Of a DNA stretch of 64,000 nucleotides, positions 13,044 through 24,851 are shown piece after piece. The stretch spans positions 6,952,001 through 7,016,000 of the forward strand of contig OX359200.1 of NCBI GenBank assembly GCA_947172415.1, read 5' to 3'. Below the pieces are notes generated by a model that did no database searches, was not told the origin of the DNA, and saw only the letters and a list, made by a program, of their open reading frames with translations. The DNA is from Chondrosia reniformis (Eukaryota; Porifera; Demospongiae; Chondrillida; Chondrillidae). The translations under genes and the position numbers were made by a program. How positions within the stretch are numbered: the first letter of the stretch is position 1; every line of letters begins with the position of its first letter.

Positions 13044-13772
13044 TCACTCACTGGTGTGCAGTTGGATATGACAATGGAACTGTTGAGGTACTCACATCAT
13101 CTAACTAGATCTACATTTAGTATTAATTTATAGATGTTTCAATGGGTATATTAGACAGGAGGGAGTTTTTCTAACTGCACCAAACTTACGTACCTTTGAG
13201 ATGGTTCATCTTTGGCCTTTTGAGCATCTGTAGATGCAGTTTGTTTTCTGAAGAGTTGGATGTTTTGACCCTGGGGGTCTTCTTCATAGACTGATGTCTC
13301 TATAGACGCTCAAAAGTCCAAAGATTAACCTCTCAAAGATCATTTGGATATGTTAATAATGTGGTAATATAAGTATTTTGTATTTGTACTACTTATAGTT
13401 GTAGGATTTTTAGTATGTGAAAATCTCAATCCTATACTTGAAGTGAACCTTAAAACATGTTTATATTTATGTTTATATTTGTAGATTTCCACAGTTTGAG
13501 GTTTTGTTTGTAGTAACTAATTTCACAAATGGACTAAAAACGCTAAAAGACAGTAGAACACTCGTGTGAGTATGGAGACATGTTGGACTGTAATGTATAC
13601 GTACATTCGTGTTAATATTCAGTTCCTGTTTTGTCTTATTATAGTGTCTGATCCAAGCTGATGTGATTGTACATATTATATGAACCATCTATTGTTAATA
13701 CTATGTAATGTATAAAAGCAGATACAGATGATGACAGCTAGTGTTTGTGTAAGGTTTGTGAATGTTTTTCTA

Positions 13773-15358
13773 TTACAACTCCATCTTCATTTCAATGTAC
13801 TTCAAACCATCATGATTATCAGCAAAATGCCTCCAATTAGCACTCCTACTACTACTCTGACCAGGAATGTAGAGACCATTCAGATTAGAGTGATAGCAAT
13901 AGTAGTACCACCAGGCTCCTTTATACTGCTCAGCACAGTTGCTGTATGAGCGTTTATCATTATCTCTGTCATATGTTGTGAATGGCATACCATTATGATA
14001 AGCACCAAGACTGTCACCTGTTAAATATAGAATATGTTATTATAGCTTTGTACATATAGTCTCAATATATAACCTACCACTACACTATACGTATAAGTAG
14101 TACCTGCAGTTCCACTGTATCCTTCAACAGTCAGTGTATAGTTAGTGCTAGCATCATCAACACTAAAATTAGAATATTCAGCATATTTTCTGGTACCACT
14201 AAAGTCCTCTAGATCAACCCTCAATACAGCTCCTCCTGAAGACAGACAGGAGATCTTGTCCAATCCCAACCAGTGCTCCCCTTCCAGGTCTCCAAACCCA
14301 TTGACATAGTCATTCCAGTTTCTATAAAAGTCAACTGATCCATCTTGACGTCTTTGGAATACAATCCACTTTCCAGTTGTATTCATATCACAGAAGACTT
14401 GAATTGGCTCCTCGCATGTAGTTCCATTAGGAAGTATGCGATATACTCCAGACATTCCACTTCCTCTTCTATAAGCATCTTCACAATCCTGAAAAACTGC
14501 TTGGTCCTTAATTATAAGATATTTTAGTGATTTATTATGAAGTTTGTTATAAATGCTTCACTTTACTTCTCAATATTTTTTCAAGTGTCTTGGTGTTATT
14601 GTCTGTTTTGTCATTTATTTCCTTCACTTAATCTGCTATTAACCTCACTGTTTCCAACAACTCAGTGTCAATTCTTGTGTCATGTACATACACTTCATGT
14701 AAAATATAACACTGTAATAGTATATATTGAACATATGACTACCGTATATCAGAAATTAAATGCATGTGTCAAAAGAATGCGAATTGTGAGTTTTGACTGT
14801 ATACGCAATCTTTTGACACATATTGATTTGACACCTCAGTAATTTCATTATTTATATTATTATACTTAAGCTTTATCTCGCATTCTTTTAACCACAATGT
14901 TTACTTAATTATACCCGTAATTTGCAATCTTTTACTCTCGCATTCTTGAAGAAATAAGAAATATACAGTTCATATAGATTTACCTAATGTGTATATACAG
15001 TAACTAAGCAACAATGGGATATCTCTCCTTACACACTTACCACTCCTGGTGGTGAGTGACTATATCAATTAGCTGACAAACTTTGTCCTTTAGCATCATA
15101 ACCTCCTGTGTTGAGTTGTCACAGCAGAGACTAGATGATCCAGGTTGACCAGGGAGAACAGGAATGTACCAGAGTTGGTTGTTACTGCTGGTAGCAGCAG
15201 GACTGGTAGTAGGGACAGCTGTAATACATAGAAAACATAGCCTGTGGATTCTTACTTGCAGAATTTGTTTGGGATATATGCTTACGTTTAGCTTCAACTG
15301 TCCATCCAAAGAGGACTACAAGAGTGGTCAGTAGGATGGTGGCTCCAACTAATTTCAT
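13773..15358 (-). pseudogene. FREP2: broken fibrinogen-related gene copy
   Basis: Copy of FREP1 in the matching intron of the CPSF1 duplicate. Present: the signal-peptide exon from ATG 15358, the stalk exon ~15050-15222, a coiled-coil exon ~14585-14690, and fibrinogen exons 14104-~14490 and 13773-14017. Breaks seen: a one-base insertion near the 3' end of the stalk exon (GTCACTCACC versus GTCAACACTACC in FREP1) shifts frame; the coiled-coil exon has an in-frame TAA (GCAGATTAAGTG versus GCAGATCAAGTG); the second coiled-coil exon is absent. The fibrinogen exons themselves stay open ([29 protein letters not shown]). Promoter CCAAT and TATA boxes are retained. Confidence 0.85.
14755..14960. repeat. 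Insert in FREP2 with repeated GCATTCTTTT / AATCTTTT motifs
   Basis: This segment has no counterpart in FREP1 or FREP3. It contains TGTGTCAAAAGAATGCGAAT and an inverted partner CAATCTTTTGACACA, plus further CTCGCATTCTT copies near 14877 and 14937. It is probably a small inserted element that replaced the missing coiled-coil exon. Confidence 0.5.
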
Positions 15359-18300
15359 GTTTCTTATCCTCTCTTCTGGCCTTGTGCTGAGTCACAGATC
15401 TGTTGGCACCTTTTATAGGCAATTTGATTGGCTCATTTGGAGATGCAGTTAAGCCTAGTATTCAGTATGGTCAATATTCAGTATAAGCTGATTTGTGTAT
15501 GCAATTGCTTCTAATGGAGCGCAAGGGGGAGTACTTTGCTGTAAACAACATACGTACCTTGCCATTAGTGTGTGTAATTTTTGTACTTTACATTTTCATG
15601 TAGTAGCGGATCACCAGTTAAAACACCATCACCTCAGTCTATCATTAAGGATCTAATACTGTTGGGAATGGGACCTAATGGGGAATACCCCTATCTGATG
15701 GTACGTAGGTAGTGGAGTATAAGAGAAGTGCATGCATACATGTATATACTGTATGTGTGTGTAAATAATAAGTATACGTATTTGCAGTACTAGATGCTAG
15801 ATATATATAAATGATTAGTCAGTGAAAGGGTAAAGTACATATTTAGTAGCTCATATATAGTGTCTTCACTGAGCTCCATAGATATTATACTTCTCATGTG
15901 CTGTTTATAGAGTGTGGTAGATGAGAGGTTTTTGGTATATAAAGCAGTGAAGTACCCCCAGGTACAGAGAGAGGGGGAACTGACACTGCAAGTCCACTTT
16001 GTGAAGCAGCACCATGGAGTGATGTTGAGGGTGAAGAAGACTTCAGTGAAGCCCACAACAGAAGAAGGCACTGGTAAGCATTATAGGGAGTGCATCGGAG
16101 ATGTCCCATTCATATACAGTGGAACCTCACAAATGCGACCACCTTTGGGACCACATTTTTGGTCTTAATTTTGAGGTGGTCCTAATTCTGAAATTAAAAA
16201 GATTAAGGTACACTAGGTACTACAATTCACTCCTTGGGAGAGTGGTTAATTGTACGTGTTTCTCTTTCGTCTTCAGGTCGTAGGAAATAAAGAGTTTAAG
16301 AGTCCTGTAACTGCTGTTGATGCTGTAGACGGTCATTTGATTGGCTGTGTCTCTCAGAAGGTAAAGTGTATGTAAATGTAGTGCAGTTTTAGGCATCACT
16401 AAGGTGGCTTGGAATAGGAATGCTAGTATCACATATAAATTTCATCTGAAATCATTTGAATAACTGTATTTACGTAGATCTATATTTGGCAGTTCAAGGA
16501 CCAGGAACTCACTCCGATTGCTTTCATTGACACTGATCTTTACATTCACACCCTAAGTGTCTTAAAGAACTTCATTTTTATTGCTGATGTGTCCACCAAT
16601 CTCGTTTGTGTTACATAAGCCAACAGCTGGGACCTCTCAAGTACTTCTTCATTATATACTTATACATATTTGTATGTACATGTCTGTAATAGGATCCCTT
16701 CAGTACTAATGTGTACAGTGTTGGTTTTGCTGTTGACGGAGACCAGTTAGGATTCATTGGTATGTACTGTATATTAAGTACTGTATATATGTAGGAATAT
16801 ATAATACAGTATCCTGACGATATGCTCAGGTGTGTATAGTAGAATATGTAATACATGCTTTACAGATTAATGCCACCAATGTGTACCTACATACTCTCTA
16901 TATTTGAAGAGCTACATTTCTACTTTATATGTATGACTGATTGACATATGTGCACTCCACACTGTCTCCAGCTACAGATGGTCAGAGCAATATAGCTATC
17001 TACTGCCATCAACCTGAAAGTGAGTTGAATAATTAACTGCTTCCTTTTAATTGCATTAGTGATAATGCAGGCTGTTCTAAGCTACATGCACTAATATACG
17101 TAGTCCTTAGAGACTCTATATGCATCAAGGTAGGTGGATCATGTGGAAATTGACTCCTTTCACTTTAGCATTAATAGTAGGAAAAGTGATTCTAAATTTA
17201 ATCTTTTGGCTGAATACTTTTCAACACTTGGAACATGTCCTAGTTCTATTAGATCCATTTTTATACTATAATTGCCTAACTACATGTCATGTGACAGTCA
17301 CATGATCTCCCGGACTCTCACTAGTTCCTGAGAGTTATGGTGGCAAGCGACTGTTGAGACGGTGTGACCTCAACAGTGGAGTGATGATTAACTGTCTCTT
17401 TCGAGTGAGGTGTCAGCCATCTCTAACTGAAGCTGCATCAAAAGATCCTAAATGGGCAACGCTGGAGAAGAGACAAACCACTTACTTTGGTAGGTTGTGC
17501 TAAGTGTGTGAGTGTTGTGTCATATCCACCTCATATTACACAACCAAAAAAAATGTAAGGATTCAATTGGTAAAAAGTACTAATTTTATAAAGGACACAT
17601 ATCTTAGTATGAAGTTATGGTTTCATGATAATCAATTGATCAGAATAATTCTGTATACTCGAGGGGAACCCCCTAGGTGACTTCCCCATCTGATGCCACT
17701 CTTTGTGATTCCTCTGCACACATGTCTGTAGCTACTATTGATGGAGGCATAGGCTACATACTGCCCATTCCTGAGAGGGAGTACAGAAGGTTTAATATGC
17801 TTCAGACAAAGATGGTACAAGGCCTGGTTCACACGGCTGGTTTGAACCCTAAAGCTCACAGGTAAATGCTGTACTACTGAAATTTATATTTAATAAATAC
17901 TATATATGCACCTAAGTCTCACTATTGGTCTGAAGCCTACAGCTCACAGGTGAACTAGTCATTTTACGGTTTGTAACCATACGTAGTGTAATTAGACCCA
18001 GTTGACATATAATGAAAGTGAATATGTTTTGGGCTTACAGGTTGTACAGAACAGAGAGGAGGATCCAAAGTGTGTCGCAGAAGAACCTTCTTGATGGTCA
18101 GCTTCTCTGGCAGTATGTGGAGCTGAGCAATCTAGAGCAGTCCCTCCTAGCTAAGCAGATTGGCACTGAGCCTCATCAGGTGGGTTGCTATGGTGACTGG
18201 TATTTGAAGGGTCTGTTTTATAGAACACTCCTTTCTTTTCTTTTAGATCCTAAATGATATGATGGATGTTTATAGGAATACATATCACTTTTAATTTACA

Positions 18301-18599
18301 TTACTGACTCATTAACTAACTACTAAACTTTACTTAAATTGTTATAACTGACTCTTTTCGAGATTCACTTCATTGAAGCAGATTTCTATGTTATGCACTA
18401 ATAATTGCACTATAAAACTTCAGCTTTGGAAAGTATGTAGATTGTGATTCAAAACTTCACTCTGTCCTAAATAATAATTACAGTATATGGAGTTACCAAG
18501 TAATATTTAATTTGTGATTTATTTCACATATACGTAAATGTATACATATATTTTGTCAATCTGATTTACCGTCTTTAAATAGCCATCCTTAGCTGTCAA

Positions 18600-18800
18600 A
18601 GAAATCCCGAAGATTTACAGCATTCCCAGAAACAGCTGTCTCTCCCAATGTAGCAGAAGAATAAAGAGAAGACTCTTGTATCCTCATCCAAAGCTCTCAC
18701 TAGGTTTAGTTCCCTATAGTCCTTTATTGTAGAGTAGATGTAGTATGTAGGAAAATGTTGTTTTAGATTACTCATGGTAAGGAGGTTGGTATTGTATTAA
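18600..18800 (+). repeat. Truncated copy of the hammerhead-bearing repeat
   Basis: Retains CATTCCCAGAAACAGCTGTC, the TCCTCATCCAAAGCTCTCAC segment and GTAGGAAAATG, but the CTGATGA strand is deleted. It links the end of CPSF1 copy 2 to the start of copy 3. Confidence 0.7.
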
Positions 18801-18817
18801 TATATTCGATAATACAG

Positions 18818-19879
18818 TCTACACTCCACTCTTGATGATGAAGATGAACTGTTGTACGGAAGTTCTGATGCAACTGTACCATCTCTTCCTTCCATCAATG
18901 TGAAAGCCGAATTCAAATCTTCCAGTAGCAGGTAAAGACTTGTTACTATCTTCAAAAGGTTAAATGCATTTTGTATTGCATGAATACTTGGTATTGTAAA
19001 GATGTAAGTCTTCTATTCTGTAAACATTCTGTAAATAATAGCTCTTGAACTTACAGTACATACTACCTTGTACTTGTATCTCTATGTATTGTACAAAACT
19101 ACATGTTAGTGGGGTAAGCTGGGTAATATCAATATTGTACAAAGGGACCAACTCTGCCATAAGAATAGTTCCTTACATATATGTATATACACCCTGTACA
19201 TGCACTATTCTACTGTTATGTCACCTTCCTCTCATGTACATATATATTATTTGTTAATCTGATCTACCATCTTTAAGTAGCCATCCTTAGCTATCTGTAG
19301 TTACAGTGTTCCATGTACATCTATACGTAGTATGAAGGAGGAGGTGACTTTGGATGATCCAGTGTCTACTAGAGTCACTCACTGGTGTGCAGTTGGATAT
19401 GACAATGGAACTGTTGAGGTACTCACATCATCTCACTACGTAGATCTACATTTAGTATTAATTTATATTTATATTTTTTAATTAATTTTTATGGTTCATC
19501 TTTGGTCTTTTGAGCATCTGGAGATGCAGTTTGTTTTCTGAAGAGTTGGATGTTTTGACCCTGGGGGTCTTCTTCAAAGACTGATGTCTTCTTCAAAGAC
19601 TGATGTCTCTATAGACGCTCAAAAGTCCGAAGATTAATCTCTCAAAGATCATTTGGATATGTTATTGATGTGGTAAAGTGATATTTTGTATTTGTACTAC
19701 TTATAGTTGTAGGATTTTTAGTATGTGAAAGTTTCAATCCTATACTTGTAGTGAACTTTAAAACATGTTTATATTTATGTTTGTATTTAGATATGTCAAC
19801 TTCCACAGTTTGAGGTTGTGTTTGTAGTCACTAATTTCACAAATGGACCAAAAACATTAAAAGACAGTAGAACACTCGT
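18818..19879 (+). pseudogene. Third partial copy of CPSF1 exons
   Basis: Three exons matching 3799-3912, 4327-4414 and 4807-4895 occur at 18818-18931, 19331-19418 and 19791-19879, all open with intact splice sites. There is no upstream start, and no downstream CPSF1 exon follows: the nested FREP3 is followed by FREP4 instead. Amino-acid changes (e.g. SSDAT versus SSDIT) are mild, so the copy is fairly young. Non-functional by structure. Confidence 0.9.
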
Positions 19880-20108
19880 GTGAGTATGGAGACATGTTGG
19901 ACTGTAATATACATACATGTATGTACATTCGTGTTCATATAGTTATCTGAAGAGTTGTAAATATTTGGTTTCTGTTTTGTCTTATATAACATATGATCCA
20001 AGCTCTTGTAATAATTACATATAAATCATTTATTTTATTGTTTATACTATGTAATGTATAAAATGTGATACATATGATTACGCTTGTGTCAGGTTTGTGA
20101 ATGCTTGA

Positions 20109-23100
20109 CTATTGCAACTCCATCTTCATTTCAATGTACTTTAAACTAACATGATTATTAGCAAAATGCTGCCAATTAGCACTCCTACTATTAATCTGAC
20201 CAGGAAGGTAGAGACCATTCAGATTAGAGTGATAGCAACTGTTGTGCCACCAGGCTCCTTTATGATGCTCAGCACAGTTGCTTGACCATCTGTCATTATC
20301 TCTGTCATATGTTGTGAATGGCATACCATTATGATAATCAAGACTGTCACCTGTTAAATAGAATATGTTATTATAGCTTTGTACATATAGTCTTTGTAAT
20401 TAATATATAACTTATCACTATACTGTGTATATGTACGAATAAGTAGTACCTGCAGTTCCATTATAACCTCCAACAGTCAGTCTGTAGTTAGTGCTAGCAT
20501 CATCAACACTGAAAATGGAATATTGAGCATATTTTCTGGTACCACTAAAGTCCTCTAGATCAACCCTCAGTACATTTCCTCTTGAAGTCAGGCAGGAGAT
20601 CTTGTCCAATCCTAACCAATGCTCCCCTTCCAGATCTCCAAACCCATTGAAATAGTCAGTCCACTTTCTATAAAAGTCAACCGATCCATCTTGACGTCTT
20701 TGGAATACAATCCACTTTCCAGTTGTATTCATATCACAGAAGACTTGAATTGGCTCCTCACATGTAGTTCCATTAGGAAGTATGTGATATACTCCAGACA
20801 TTCCACTTCCTCTTCTATAAGCATCTTCACAGTCTTGATACACTACATCTGTGTTTGTGTGACGCTCTTGGTCTGTGATTATAAGATATGTTAGTGATTC
20901 ATTATGAAGTTTGTTATAAATGCTTCACTTTACTTTTCAATATTGTTTCTAGTGTCTTGGTGTTATTGTCTATTTTGTTGTTTATTTCCTTCACTTGATC
21001 TGCTATTGACTTCACTGTTTCCAACAACTCAGTATCAATTCCTGTGTTATGTACATAACTGCTTTAAAAATGTGTAAGGAAGGTCTTAGAAAATATAAGA
21101 TTACCTGGGCCCGTAGAGAAAATGTATCTATTTCTGTATTTAGTGAGTGGGAAAATACTGTACTTAAGAAAATTAATGATAGGATCTCTAAGCTGTCTAA
21201 ATTGTATACCAAATCCTCAGTAGCCAAGAAGACCCTTACTTGCCCTAAAATTAAGAAATTCTTAGCAGACCTACATGATAAGTATGTTATAGCCCCTGCC
21301 GATAAGGCCTCTAATAATATAATATTTATATGTAAGTCCTACTATAGACAAATTATTAATGAAGAACTAGGCAGTACCTCCACTTATGCTAAATGTACAG
21401 TAGAACCCCAACAGTTAATTAGGAAACACATAAATTTCTTAAAACTAGAGAACTTAGAACCTAAACCAGACTGGTGTAACCTTCCCTCTTTTTACTGGAT
21501 GCCTAAGCTACATAAGAACCCTTATGGCTACAGATTCATAGCTGCTTCTCACAAATGTACTACCAAACCCCTTTCTAGATTTCTAAATTCGGCACTCAGA
21601 CTAATTCTCAAACATTTTAGAGAATACTGCCTAGGTATATATAGGAATACTGGTGTTAATGCCTTTTGGATAGTAGAAAACTCACTAGAAGTCTTAGATA
21701 GTCTTAGGTCTATACCCGCTAGAAAAGCCCAGCTAGCTAGTTTTGATTTTTCTACATTATATACAGCGATCCCCCATAACCTACTTAAAGATAAGATTAC
21801 TAACCTTATTCATAGTGCCTATACCTGTAGGAAGTCCCAATATATAGAAGTCTGTCAGGATAAAGCCTTTTGGTCTAACAATGTCTCCAATAAAGCAGTC
21901 ACAGCTGTTCATTTAGTAGAGCTCTTTAATTACCTTATTGACAACATTTATGTATGTGTAGACGGTTCTGTATTTAAGCAATGTGTAGGTATCCCTATGG
22001 GTACTGACTGTGCCCCTGTAGTTGCTAATCTTTTTCTGTTTGCCTATGAGTATGAGTTTATGAAAGGACTACTTAAGGATAACATCACCCTAGCTATTAA
22101 ATTTTCCAATACTTATAGGTATATTGATGACCTTTTATGTATTAACAACAAGGATTTTGAACTGTCAATTAGTGATATTTACCCCAAAGAACTTATAGAC
22201 AAATACCACCCCTAAAAAATCCCCCTTTTTAGACTTAGATATAACCATTACTAACAATCAATTTATCACTAAAGTATATGATAAGCGAGAGGACTTTAAC
22301 TTTGATATAGTAAATTTCCCCCATTTAGATAGTAATATTCCTAATACCCCAGCCTATGGTGTCTTTATTTCACAACTAATTAGGTATTCCAGAATATGTA
22401 GTGACCTCTCCAGTTTTCAGGCTAAAAGTTTGCAGTTATGCAATAGGCTTATTAAGCAGGGTTACAAATACTTTAAGCTAAAATCAACCTTTAAAACCTT
22501 CCTATCCCGGCAGCCTCTAGTTAGAATCAAGTATAAGCAAAAAGTAGCTAGTATGCTTAAGGACTGTCTTGTGTTACCCCATATTGTGTTACCCCACCTC
22601 CAAAGAAATGTTACTACTAGAAGACCTAAGGGTAGACTTACGTAATATGTCCTACTTTTGTCTATAGTTATGCTGAGTCTGTTTTACCTGTACAAGCAAG
22701 TTTACTAATAGATTTATAATTAATTCATAAAAGTTAATTGGACCTACATTCCTTTCATAAAATTAAATTTCATCATGTGTCTTAGTTAACACCTTATTTA
22801 ACTTTTGGCGCCAAAATAGTCTATATAAGGCCCCTAGATTTAGCATAGAGAGCCAAGGATTCACAGAAGATCAAGATAAAGAAAAAGACAAAGACTCCCA
22901 GGATCACTGATGAAAGGTGGAATTCCCAGAAACGGCTGTCTGACCCAGTGGAGAAGAAGATGAAAGAAGGGAAAAGAAGGAAGAAAAGACTCCTGTATCT
23001 TCATCTAAAGCTCTCTTTAGGTTTAGTTCCCCTATAGGCTCTTTTTACAGAATAGGCATATAGCATGTAGGAAAATGGTATCTTAAATTTTTCATACGTA

Positions 23101-24007
23101 CGTATATTTCATGTACACTTCAATGAATAATTGAAGTGATAATAATTGAAGTGATAATCAATGTAGGGTATTTTTTTTCATATACCATAATAGTATATAT
23201 TGAACATATGACTATACTGTACATTTGGTATACTTCATCTATATATAGTAAATCTACTTACGTCCATTGGCTGAACAATTATTGTTCTGTTGTTTGAGAT
23301 TGTTAATTTCTTGTTTAAGTTGCCTCACTTCATCAATCAGAATGCTGTGTTCATTTTCATCAGTGTCTGCATATGTGAATGATTATGATAATATGTATGC
23401 TGATACTTTGTTAACCAACAATACATATGTTTCATGCAGTATTTTCAGAAATAAAAAATGGAAATTAAATGTAGATATAACAAACCATCTCCTCCGATAC
23501 TGTATTGTTGTTTTATTTGTTTGATATCTATGAATGTGAGAAAGAAGTAACTTAATATATGAAGATATAAGCAATATACAATTCATATGGATTTACCTAA
23601 TGTGTACGTATATACAGTAACTAAGCAACAATGGGATATCTATCCTTACACACTTACCACTCCTGGTAGTGTTGACTATGTCAATTAGCTGACAAACTTT
23701 GTCCTTCAACATCATAACCTCCTGTGTTGAGTTGTCACAGCAGAGACTAGATGATCCAGGTTGACCAGGGAGAACAGGAATGTACCAGAGTTGGTTGTTA
23801 CTGCTGGTAGTAGCAGGACTTGTAGTAGTAGTAGTAGTAGGACTGGTAGTAGGGACAGCTGTAATACATAGAAAACATAGCCTTTGGATTCTTATTGACT
23901 TGCAGAATTAGTTTCAATTGGGATATATGCTTACGTTTAGCTTCAACTGTCCATCCAAAGAGGATTACAAGAGTGGTCAGTAGGATGGTGGCTCCAACTA
24001 ATTTCAT
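20109..24007 (-). CDS. FREP3: intact fibrinogen-related secreted protein
   Basis: Six minus-strand exons: 23935-24007 (signal peptide), 23658-23858 (Ser/Thr stalk, LPGQPGSSS, Cys pair), 23262-23366 (coiled coil, [19 protein letters not shown]), 20934-21041 (coiled coil, SIADQVKEINNKIDNN), 20450-20872 and 20109-20350 (fibrinogen C-terminal domain). Total 1,152 nt, 383 aa, no stop; all junctions are phase 1. The domain has [40 protein letters not shown] and [10 protein letters not shown]. The coiled coils suggest oligomerisation. A ~2-kb Penelope-like element sits in the intron between 21041 and 23262. This is the fullest member of the family here and the reference for judging the broken ones. 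CCAAT and TATA boxes are conserved upstream. Confidence 0.87.
21058..23098 (+). mobile_element. Penelope-like retroelement (PLE), 5'-truncated, frameshifted
   Basis: Comparison with FREP1 and FREP2 shows foreign DNA between ~21058 and ~23098 in a FREP3 intron. Reading frame 1 (to the TAA at 22215) carries reverse-transcriptase motifs typical of Penelope-like elements: FYWMPKLHKNPYGYRFIA, FDFSTLYTAIPH, VGIPMGTDCAPVVANLFLF and YRYIDDLL (catalytic DD). At ~22200 the frame shifts and continues as SPFLDLDITI ... ISQLIRYSRICSDL ... QPLVRIKYKQ to the TAA at ~22645. No GIY-YIG endonuclease domain follows, so this is either a GIY-YIG-less lineage or a damaged copy. The 3' part (22860-23098) is a dispersed repeat with a hammerhead-like motif. 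Transcribed opposite to FREP3. Confidence 0.9.
22895..22953 (+). ncRNA. Hammerhead-ribozyme-like motif in the PLE 3' region
   Basis: Core strands in correct order: CTGATGA (22907-22913), GAAA (22929-22932) and cleavage triplet GTC (22938-22940). Stem I pairs GGATCA (22901-22906) with TGACCC (22941-22946) with one mismatch, then an internal loop, then CTCC (22895-22898) with GGAG (22950-22953). Stem III is minimal (AC..GT); sister copies carry the self-complementary ACAGCTGT, which would suit dimeric folding. Weak point: stem II (GG..CC around TGGAATT) lacks the usual G-C closing pair. Hammerheads in Penelope-like terminal repeats are established knowledge; activity here is inferred. Confidence 0.68.
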
Positions 24008-24109
24008 GTTTCCTATCCTCTCTTCTGGCCTTGTGCTGAGTCACAGATCTGCTGGCACCTTTTATAGGCAATTTGATTGGCTCATTTGGAGATGCAATTA
24101 ACATCAGAA

Positions 24110-24851
24110 ATGTCAATTACCTATATAGGATCAATGTAATTACAGCAAAGCTTGTTTTCAGTATGGTCAATATCAGTGGTTTCTGGTGGAACTTGAACCC
24201 TGTATAAGCTGATTTGTGCTTGCAATTTAGTTCTTTTGGCTTCTAATGGACCGCAAGGGGGAGTACTTTGCTGTAAACAACATACCTTGACTGGTTTCTG
24301 GTAGACACTGGATCATCCTACATTTATATGTGCATATGCTGGAGTATTATGACATATACGTATGTATATATATTGTACGTAATGTCTATAATGGAGTATC
24401 ATGTCATCCTCGGATGAAGATCTGCATGGATTGAAATGTTCATTCGTTGTTGAAACTTGTATTATTTATTCATACTGGGAGTCCTAAATGCATGCTATTA
24501 TGACTACTAGATTTATACTAAAATTAGGTTATTTTAATTATTGACAACCATGTGACCTATTTCCTTTGATGATAGCTTAATTTTTGCATTTAGGCACTTA
24601 ACATTCCTGATCACATTCCTGATAAAGAATACAATATATAGAACTACGTACATATTTAGCAGATATATCTGTATTTCTACAATTAATAGTTTCACATTCA
24701 CTTTTATGTAGTTGGTTTCATTAAATAGGTGATTATCATGATGTATAATGCACACAAGAGGTCAACTATATTTTAATGTTTATACTACATACAGCTTAAC
24801 ATGTTACAGATGGTAACAGCTAGTGTTTGTGTAAGGTTTGTGAATGTTTTT
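24110..24851. other. FREP3 upstream region and spacer
   Basis: 24110-24480 matches the FREP1 upstream region (6830-7200). 24480-24851 is AT-rich with no gene that I can support; the minus-strand reading frame at 24534-24755 has no recognisable features. Confidence 0.6.

Larger units (their letters stand above)
13044..18294 (+). pseudogene. Second, degenerate copy of the CPSF1 3' exons
   Basis: Matches CPSF1 exon by exon: 13044-13087 (3' half of exon 4327-4414), 13485-13565 (an 8-bp deletion at its start shifts the frame to a stop), 15604-15700, 15911-16073, 16277-16360, 16478-~16600 (3' end lost), 16693-16759, 16972-17019, 17325-17489, 17732-17861, 18041-18179 and 18247-18294 (TAA). The seven exons equivalent to 7935-10295 and the one equivalent to 10827-10859 are deleted. 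No start is visible, so this is a pseudogene. The last four exons remain open with good splice sites, so read-through or splicing from the parent gene cannot be excluded. FREP2 sits in its large intron on the other strand. Confidence 0.92.

Noticed and set aside
16110-16200. GTGGAACCTCACAAATGCGA-type sequence as a possible gene fragment
   Set aside because: No frame or homology supports coding; it marks the deletion/insertion joint where CPSF1 exons are missing in copy 2, possibly a small repeat.
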